Shown here in pieces: positions 58,391 to 64,000 of a DNA stretch of 64,000 nucleotides. Both the position numbers and the translations under genes were made by a program. Position 1 is the first letter of the stretch. The number at the start of each line of letters is the position of its first letter. Source of the stretch: an uncultured Arcanobacterium sp. (GTDB lineage Bacteria > Actinomycetota > Actinomycetes > Actinomycetales > Actinomycetaceae); NCBI GenBank assembly GCA_958428545.1, contig CAUAGM010000001.1, positions 186,001 to 250,000 on the forward strand. The letters run 5' to 3'. The notes below the pieces were generated by a model. It was given only the letters and a program-made list of their open reading frames with translations, was not told where the DNA came from and did not search any database.

Positions 58391-60181
58391 ATGGAAAATC
58401 AGATATTTTTATATCGCGTTGCCAAAAAGACTGGTGCGGCAGTTCTTGCAGCCGGGCTGGCGCTCGCTTTTTCAACCAGCGTCGCTGCTGCTGCTCCAAC
58501 TGAGGGTGAGATGCTTGCCGAATCCATCTCATTTGATCTCATTTCCGCAGGGCCGCAGTCTCCTGGCAGTTTAGTTCTTCCAACGCCTACTGTTGAAAGT
58601 TGGAAAGCTTTTACCGAGGGTGGAAAGCTTAATCCTCGCGACCTAAAGATCAGTTATGTTCGTGCTGACGGCACGGAAGTTCAGGTGCCGGGGGAGACTA
58701 ATGGTCTGCCTGGCTGTAAAGGCTATGACCCTGCAAAGACGGATCTCATAGATCGCTGCCTTGGCGCATTGCCAAAGGGTGAAATTATCACTATCAAAGT
58801 TGATCCAGCGAGTATTCCTGAGGGCTGGCACTTAGGGTATCGAGGCTGGTCTAACTATCCCAGCTATCCTAGTTTAGAATTTAAGCACGAAGTCGGCGGA
58901 GATAATGATGCCAAAGGCGGAGTGAATTTTCCGCGAATCAGCTTCATGCGGCACAACATCGAATTCATGCCTTTGGGCGGCACTTTATCTGGCAGTACTG
59001 CAAACGTGACGCGGATTGTGAATCGCGATAATACCGTAGATTTCCCTGCCGATCCAGTAAAAGAAGGTATGACCTTCCTCGGCTGGTATACCTTTAACAG
59101 CGGGCAAGAGAGCAACTCGTATATTCCACTGCAGAAGAATCCTGCGCTCACTCCAGGGGGCGGATATGCTGCTCCTAGCTGGGCTATATCTGGAAAGAGC
59201 GCACAAGGATTCGATACAGATCAAGTGGTATGGACTCCTCAGCAGCGATATTCGGCAGAAACCTTAGGAGAAATTGACTGGAACGATCCTTCTTTTGATC
59301 CCAATAGGCGTGACGATCCGAAGACGATTCTGCGCGCACAATGGGGCGTTCAGCTCAGCTATGATTTTAACGGAGGAAAAGCAACGCAGGACGTTTCGGC
59401 TGATGACGTTGCTCCTGTCACGTATGCTCCGCAAGCCAGCAACGTTTCGTATCCTTCATTCCCGGAGCCGTCTTTTACAATTAAAAGTGCTGAAGATTTT
59501 GGTTTGACGCGGATTGACTACACATTCAAAGGCTGGAAAGCTCTCGATAATGGAAAGCCGGTAGGTGAGCTTATTGCGGCTGGTGAAGAAGTTGTACTGA
59601 AAGCCAATACGGTTCTTCAGGCACAGTGGGAATTTAATGATGCTGACGGTGACGGTATTGGCGATAGTGCCGATAAGTGCGCCGATACTTCATCTGGTCT
59701 TGTGGTTGATAATGATGGATGTGCTCTTAGCCAGATCAACAAGCCTAGTTATCCAAGTGGTACCACAGTTAAGCAAGGCGATTCTGCAACGGTGCCTGCG
59801 CCCACATTCGACAATCCGTCTACTAGCGAGGTTGAAACGAATCCGGCACCTGCTGGTACTGCATACGAAAAAGCAGGCGGCGCTCCGGAATGGGCGAAAG
59901 TCAATCCTGACGGCAGCGTGAGCGTGACTCCAGATGAGAAAGTTGCTCCTGGGGTATATACGGTTCCTGTGAAAGTGACCTATCCAAACAATGGTGGAGA
60001 AGCCGTTACTGAACTGGTGGTGAACGTTATAGAAAAAGACAAAGCCGCTATTCCTGTTGTTAGCCAGAAGAAGCAAGGTATGCTCTCTCAGACGGGCGCA
60101 GGAAATATATTTTCACTGATTGCCTGTGCAGGTTTGCTTGGTATTGCTGGCGCTCTGGCATGGAGAAAAGCGCTGAAGTGA
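58391..60181 (+). CDS. LSQTG-anchored surface protein with InlB-like repeats
   Basis: A 596-residue wall protein. Signal peptide ends near SVAAAA-PTEGE. Two InlB B-repeat-like modules are visible (ending GMTFLGWYTF near 240 and YTFKGWKALDNG near 380). They are followed by a thrombospondin type 3-like calcium motif, DADGDGIGDSADKCADT (about 418-434), and a YPDG/Rib-like domain (VKVTYPNNGGEAVTELVVNV, about 480-550). The anchor is LSQTG at 565, then a hydrophobic helix and WRKALK. GAGGATCTA precedes ATG. No G run longer than five was seen near this gene, unlike the three surface genes of the 36-49 kb island. Confidence 0.86.
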   Translation: MENQIFLYRVAKKTGAAVLAAGLALAFSTSVAAAAPTEGEMLAESISFDLISAGPQSPGSLVLPTPTVESWKAFTEGGKLNPRDLKISYVRADGTEVQVPGETNGLPGCKGYDPAKTDLIDRCLGALPKGEIITIKVDPASIPEGWHLGYRGWSNYPSYPSLEFKHEVGGDNDAKGGVNFPRISFMRHNIEFMPLGGTLSGSTANVTRIVNRDNTVDFPADPVKEGMTFLGWYTFNSGQESNSYIPLQKNPALTPGGGYAAPSWAISGKSAQGFDTDQVVWTPQQRYSAETLGEIDWNDPSFDPNRRDDPKTILRAQWGVQLSYDFNGGKATQDVSADDVAPVTYAPQASNVSYPSFPEPSFTIKSAEDFGLTRIDYTFKGWKALDNGKPVGELIAAGEEVVLKANTVLQAQWEFNDADGDGIGDSADKCADTSSGLVVDNDGCALSQINKPSYPSGTTVKQGDSATVPAPTFDNPSTSEVETNPAPAGTAYEKAGGAPEWAKVNPDGSVSVTPDEKVAPGVYTVPVKVTYPNNGGEAVTELVVNVIEKDKAAIPVVSQKKQGMLSQTGAGNIFSLIACAGLLGIAGALAWRKALK

Positions 60182-60224
60182 TAAAGCGTTAATGCGCACA
60201 GAATCGAGTGCGGTATTCATACGA

Positions 60225-60268
60225 TGGCGGGTGGCGCGAACTTAGTGTGCTGCCCGCTTCGTTTTATC
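60225..60268 (+). terminator. Terminator after the LSQTG surface gene
   Basis: GCGGG...CCCGC stem with internal pairs (GGCGC/GTGCT region), followed by TTCGTTTTATC. Confidence 0.45.
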
Positions 60269-60669
60269 TGCGTGCAGTAATAAATGTGTGTATATGTTTT
60301 CACAATGTTGAATTTGCGCGGTGAAAGGTTCCTATCCTGCACGGTACTAGAGTGCTTTGCTCGCGTATGCAGGAAAGCGCTAGCCGATCAAGCGATCAAC
60401 TCAATAATCGCCGTTTTAGTGCGCGGTCACTATTGTGCAGAGTCTTTTAATCCTTCTTCTGCATCTTCTTCTGGCTGATACATGCCAGCGTGAGTGCTTC
60501 TTCACCGAGCCTCGAGCTTGATATGAGGAAGTAATATGAGGAAGTAGATCGAAACAGTGATTGAGTGTGCCGCTGTGTGTTGCGAAGGAACGCTTTAAAA
60601 TAATTATGCGAGAATCGTTACGCGATTGATAAAGAGCGATTGAAAAATCGAGAAATATATAGGGCGTGC
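60269..60669. other. Gap before rsmI
   Basis: Nothing recognised apart from short AT-rich stretches that could hold a promoter near 60595-60660. A TTG at 60640 in frame with rsmI is not needed as a start. Confidence 0.4.
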
Positions 60670-61503
60670 ATGATTATTTTAGCTGGTACTCCGATTGGCC
60701 GCGATGCAGATGCTTCTGAGCGTCTGCGAGAAGCTCTCGAAAATGCTGATCTGATTGCGGCTGAGGATACGCGACGGCTCCTGAATCTCGCTGGACGATT
60801 AGGCATTAGGCTGCGCGCGCCCGTCACAGCGTATCACGATCACAACGAAGCGGAGAAAGCACCCGAATTAGTGGCAGCAGCGGCAGCTGGGAAAACTGTG
60901 GTGATGGTCAGTGATGCTGGCATGCCTGCAGTATCAGATCCGGGCTATCGTTTGGTGGCGCTTGCCGCAGATAGAAATGTGCCGGTGACGGCAATTCCAG
61001 GACCTTCTGCTGTTTTAACTGCGCTGGCTGTGAGCGGCTTACCCTCAGATCGTTTTACTTTTGAAGGGTTTTTGCCACGCAAAAGCGGCGAGCGCGCTCA
61101 GCGTTTAGAACAGCTCGCATATGAGCCGCGCACAATGGTATTTTTTGAATCTCCTCGAAGGCTTGCCGATACTTTGCACGCGATGATGGGAGTATTTGGA
61201 ACTGATCGCAGGGCTTCAATTGCGCGAGAGCTCACGAAAATTCATGAAGAAGTGCGGCGAGCTTCTTTAGGGGAATTAGAGCATTGGGCGCGTGAAGGTG
61301 TGCTTGGTGAGCTCGTGATCGTTGTTGAAGGCTGGGCGCGCTCGTCGTATATGGGTATTGATCCGCGCTGGGTAGATGAAGTGTGCAAACTGCGATCTGA
61401 AGGATTACGGCTTAAAGCTGCGGCAGCTCACGTAGCAAAGCGCGAAGGGGTGAGCGCCAACAGTCTTTATAAGGCCGCTTTAGAACGCGAGAATTCTCGA
61501 TAA
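60670..61503 (+). CDS. rsmI: 16S rRNA 2'-O-ribose methyltransferase RsmI
   Basis: Methylates the ribose of C1402 in 16S rRNA, using SAM. A 277-residue tetrapyrrole-methylase-fold protein: MIILAGTPIGRDADAS at the start, AEDTRRLLNLAG, YHDHNEAEKAPELV, VSDAGMPAVSDPGYRLV and AIPGPSAVLTALAVSGL (SAM site), FEGFLPRKSGERAQRL and RELTKIHEEVRR. ATG 60670 is the family start, with AGGG 5 bases before; the open frame reaches a TTG 30 bases upstream. Convergent with the hydrolase gene. Confidence 0.95.
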   Translation: MIILAGTPIGRDADASERLREALENADLIAAEDTRRLLNLAGRLGIRLRAPVTAYHDHNEAEKAPELVAAAAAGKTVVMVSDAGMPAVSDPGYRLVALAADRNVPVTAIPGPSAVLTALAVSGLPSDRFTFEGFLPRKSGERAQRLEQLAYEPRTMVFFESPRRLADTLHAMMGVFGTDRRASIARELTKIHEEVRRASLGELEHWAREGVLGELVIVVEGWARSSYMGIDPRWVDEVCKLRSEGLRLKAAAAHVAKREGVSANSLYKAALERENSR

Positions 61504-61526
61504 AGCTGGGCAAGCTTTCACTCTTT

Positions 61527-62570
61527 TTAGGGGATAGAGATGTGTGCATTCAAGAATCTCGACATTTCGCAGAAGGCTTCGTTGCGTGCGCATGCGCGTG
61601 AGAGCGTCACATCATGAATAGCTTGGGGGATTTTCACGAGTGAGACGCTGCGACCAAGGAAAGGTACGCGCTTCCATATATTTTCAACAGTAAGCACTGC
61701 GTCAGCTTCGAGTAAGCGGGCAGACCATTCGTTTACTGTCACAGATTCTTGTGAGGTGAGAACGAGAATAGGCGTATCTATAGCTAGCCCTTCTGCTACT
61801 CGTTTATGCCCGTTAAGAATGGCGTTGAGCCAGCCAGCGCGCACTTCAAAACTTGTTGTATTTCTAAAGCGTTCATCTGGTTCCCATCCAGTCGTGAAAA
61901 AAGGATCCGACTCATCGGCAGATGTTGTTGAAATATCGCTGCTTATATGGTGACCTCGGAGGCTTCGGTGGTATAAGCCGTTATCGGGAAGGGGGAGAGT
62001 GGCTGTGGGAGACAGGCGATTGAGCGCATCAGTTGCGCTATGCCCTGCGAGGCGGGTAGCTAAAGACCCTTGGAGTGCGATCCATGGCGAGTTGAGTATG
62101 AGAGCTGTGAGTACGCCAGGGTGGCGGTCAGCCCAGAGCGTGGCAGTCAGCCCTCCAGTTGAGTGCCCGTAGAGGACGATGGGAATAGTGCCATGTTCGT
62201 GAAAAATGACGTCGAGTGCGATATGGAGTTCCTCATCGTATGCCGATAGGTCAGTGATATATCCCCACGTCTGCCCCTCTAGATGTGAGCGCCCATATTT
62301 GCGTAGATCTAATGCGTAAAAATGCCCACCCAAGGATGAGATTGTGCGCGCTAACTCGCGTTGGTAAAAATAATCGTTCCAGCCGTGAATTGCCAGAAAA
62401 GCGAAAGTGCGTGGAGCTGAGGCGCAAGGAAGTGCATTGTCGTCTGTGCTTGGTGTGTGGTGCACGAGGGTGACGATGGCAGGGCCTTCTTCGTCTGGGT
62501 GCAGGGGAAATGTTGCAGCTTCAAAGCCTTTCCCTAAGATGTCTGGGATCCAGTGGGGTGTGAGGGTCAT
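61527..62570 (-). CDS. Alpha/beta hydrolase (lysophospholipase-like)
   Basis: A 347-residue serine hydrolase. Seen: the oxyanion strand FLAIHGWNDYFYQRELA, FYALDLRKYGRSHLEGQTWGY, and the nucleophile elbow YGHSTGG; the catalytic His is in IPQAIHDVTLSRA near the C terminus. It resembles monoacylglycerol lipase/lysophospholipase-type Hydrolase_4 proteins of Actinobacteria. Substrate is not known. ATG 62570 is preferred; an in-frame TTG at 62618 would add 16 residues with no better binding site. Confidence 0.85.
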   Translation of the reverse strand: MTLTPHWIPDILGKGFEAATFPLHPDEEGPAIVTLVHHTPSTDDNALPCASAPRTFAFLAIHGWNDYFYQRELARTISSLGGHFYALDLRKYGRSHLEGQTWGYITDLSAYDEELHIALDVIFHEHGTIPIVLYGHSTGGLTATLWADRHPGVLTALILNSPWIALQGSLATRLAGHSATDALNRLSPTATLPLPDNGLYHRSLRGHHISSDISTTSADESDPFFTTGWEPDERFRNTTSFEVRAGWLNAILNGHKRVAEGLAIDTPILVLTSQESVTVNEWSARLLEADAVLTVENIWKRVPFLGRSVSLVKIPQAIHDVTLSRACARNEAFCEMSRFLNAHISIP

Positions 62571-62762
62571 ATATCTATTGTGCCTCAGTGGCTGTGCGCT
62601 GGCTAGAAAATCTGCCAATGAATTACTTGTGTTTAGGTTGTTGCTATAGATAATACTGTTAAAGCTTGTGCATTTTTGTTACTAGTTATAGTATTGGTGA
62701 GGATATGACACGCTGATGATTGTGTGACTCATGTGGATAATGCTGTGATATGGAGGAGACGT

Positions 62763-63971
62763 ATGCACAAGCGTTTTATTCGAACAAGCTTTGGTGCGGT
62801 GTGCGCCGCATTGCTCGTGCTTCCAAGTGTTTCACCAGCTCTCGCAGCTCCCAGCGATGCTGATGTGGCACGTGCACGCGATATTCAAAACCAGACGCAG
62901 ATGTCTCTATCTGCTATAGAGACGCGTCTTGAGGAGCTTTCGGCAGAGAGTGATCGTCTCGATGCCGCCGCATTGCACAGCCGTGCTGAGGCTGATAAAG
63001 CGCAAAAAGCTGCATATCAAGCAGTCGAAGATTTATCGGACGCACAGGAACGAGCAGCTGACGCTAAAAAAGACACAGATGCAGCTCGCGCAAATATGGC
63101 AGCGCTCGCGCAAGCTCTCTATCAAGACGGTGCCTCGAATATGACGAGTGCTTATTATTTCTTTGATGCAGATTCTCTCCAAGCTGCAAATGACCGTCAG
63201 CGTGCTTTTACTCAACTCGGCAGTGCAGCAGATCAGCGTGCTCGCGAATTTCAAAATCTCAACACCGTTGCCCAGACCCTTCAAAAGCGAGCAGATGCAA
63301 AAGCTGCACAGCTAAATGAGATGGCTGAAAAAGCAAAAGAAGCAGAAGCTGCAGCCCGGAAAGCATCAGAAAATGCTGCCGCGCAGGTACAAGAGGCAGA
63401 TCGTCAGCGTCAAGATCTTTTAGTCCAGTTAGCTCAAGCGAAGAATACGACGATTGAGCTGGAAGCTCAGCGCTTGGCGCAGATTGAAGAAGATCGTCAG
63501 GCTCGCGCTGCAGCTCGAGCAGCGCAGCACGAGGCTGAAAAAGATCGTCAAGCTCAAGCCGCAGCTGCCGCTGCGCAGCAAAGCAGCTCTGCGCAATCTT
63601 CTGCACCATCATCTTCCAGCGGCGGGCAGGCGAAACGAGATCAAATTGCTTCGTATGCCCAAACCTTTGAAGGTGTGCCCTATGTATGGGCTGGCACTTC
63701 TCCAGTGTACGGGTGGGACTGCTCTGGGTTCGTCCAGTATGTTTACCGCCAATTTGGCATATATCTTCCTCGAGGCGGCGATGCGCAAGGGCGCTCAGGG
63801 CGTGTGATTTCAGCTGATGAAGCCCAAGCAGGCGATCTTGTATGGTGGCCAGGGCAGCATGTAGCTATTTACTTGGGAAATGGGCGCACATTTGCTGCAC
63901 GCACAGAAGAAACTGGCACGGGATACAGCTCTTTGTACGGATACTATCTGTTTGTGCGGCTTGTTGATTAA
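62763..63971 (+). CDS. Secreted NlpC/P60 peptidoglycan endopeptidase (RipA-like)
   Basis: A 402-residue exported hydrolase. Signal peptide 1-29 (ending SPALA-APSD), then a long coiled coil (about 30-235), very rich in Ala, Glu, Gln and Arg, as in Rip/P60 cell-division hydrolases; a Ser/Ala/Gln linker (about 240-290); and the C-terminal NlpC/P60 domain (about 290-402) with catalytic Cys in GWDCSGFVQY (C320) and His in GQHVAIYLG (H366). It should cut the stem peptide between D-Glu and diaminopimelate. GGAGG lies 6 bases before ATG 62763. Confidence 0.93.
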   Translation: MHKRFIRTSFGAVCAALLVLPSVSPALAAPSDADVARARDIQNQTQMSLSAIETRLEELSAESDRLDAAALHSRAEADKAQKAAYQAVEDLSDAQERAADAKKDTDAARANMAALAQALYQDGASNMTSAYYFFDADSLQAANDRQRAFTQLGSAADQRAREFQNLNTVAQTLQKRADAKAAQLNEMAEKAKEAEAAARKASENAAAQVQEADRQRQDLLVQLAQAKNTTIELEAQRLAQIEEDRQARAAARAAQHEAEKDRQAQAAAAAAQQSSSAQSSAPSSSSGGQAKRDQIASYAQTFEGVPYVWAGTSPVYGWDCSGFVQYVYRQFGIYLPRGGDAQGRSGRVISADEAQAGDLVWWPGQHVAIYLGNGRTFAARTEETGTGYSSLYGYYLFVRLVD

Positions 63972-64000
63972 TTCTTAAAGTAGGCGGTCTGTCTAAACTT

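Overview
The window looks like a chromosomal segment of a Gram-positive high-G+C lineage bacterium (Actinobacteria), probably a host-associated member of Actinomycetaceae or a relative. This rests on: tRNA-Arg(CCG) beside argS with lysA close by; the FABP/nitrobindin - ygfZ - dtd trio; clpB and clpC preceded by HspR-like and ClgR-like sites; a DtxR/IdeR-like box before feoB; a CCA-less tRNA gene; and roughly balanced base composition. Species cannot be named from the sequence alone. No CRISPR array, prophage or intact insertion sequence was seen.

Layout: (1) 0.1-9 kb: a membrane DUF4190/DUF4352-type protein, tRNA-Arg, argS, aspA, lysA, a YbaK-type deacylase and gluQ. (2) 9-19 kb: clpB and clpC bracket a small membrane protein, nitrobindin-like FABP, ygfZ and dtd; the 0.85 kb gap after clpB holds a strongly folded RNA-like element that I cannot assign. 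(3) 19-20 kb: a toxin-antitoxin pair (RelB-like plus PIN). (4) 20-29.5 kb: a complete aromatic amino acid operon, aroG-pheA-aroB-aroC-aroE/K-aroQ-aroA-tyrA, behind a classical attenuator whose leader peptide has eight consecutive Tyr/Phe codons. (5) 29.5-36 kb: NAD-type malic enzyme, an MFS transporter, a decayed relBE pair and pyruvate phosphate dikinase. (6) 36-49 kb: a surface-protein island with an M26-type zinc metallopeptidase, a helical-repeat protein and an InlB-repeat giant protein, plus a frameshifted mini surface gene. All carry an L-S-x-T-G sorting signal instead of LPxTG, and three have long G runs just upstream. (7) 49-56 kb: an iron uptake operon (feoB, Cys-rich partner, feoA), a fused FAD/Fe-S 2-hydroxyacid dehydrogenase and a double CDGSH protein. 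(8) 56-64 kb: an L,D-transpeptidase, gene remnants, a fourth LSxTG surface protein, rsmI, an alpha/beta hydrolase and an NlpC/P60 cell-wall hydrolase.

How it fits together: the aro operon feeds Phe and Tyr synthesis from one attenuated transcript. PPDK and malic enzyme act around pyruvate/PEP, and PEP is an aro substrate. Three of the four LSxTG proteins have G runs that could vary in length by slippage, giving a testable phase-variation model. A second theme is low-complexity, tandem-repeat insertions or tails in otherwise conserved enzymes (AroB, AroC, AroQ, YgfZ, the FAD/Fe-S dehydrogenase, the MFS loop). This points to repeat slippage as a general source of variation in this genome.
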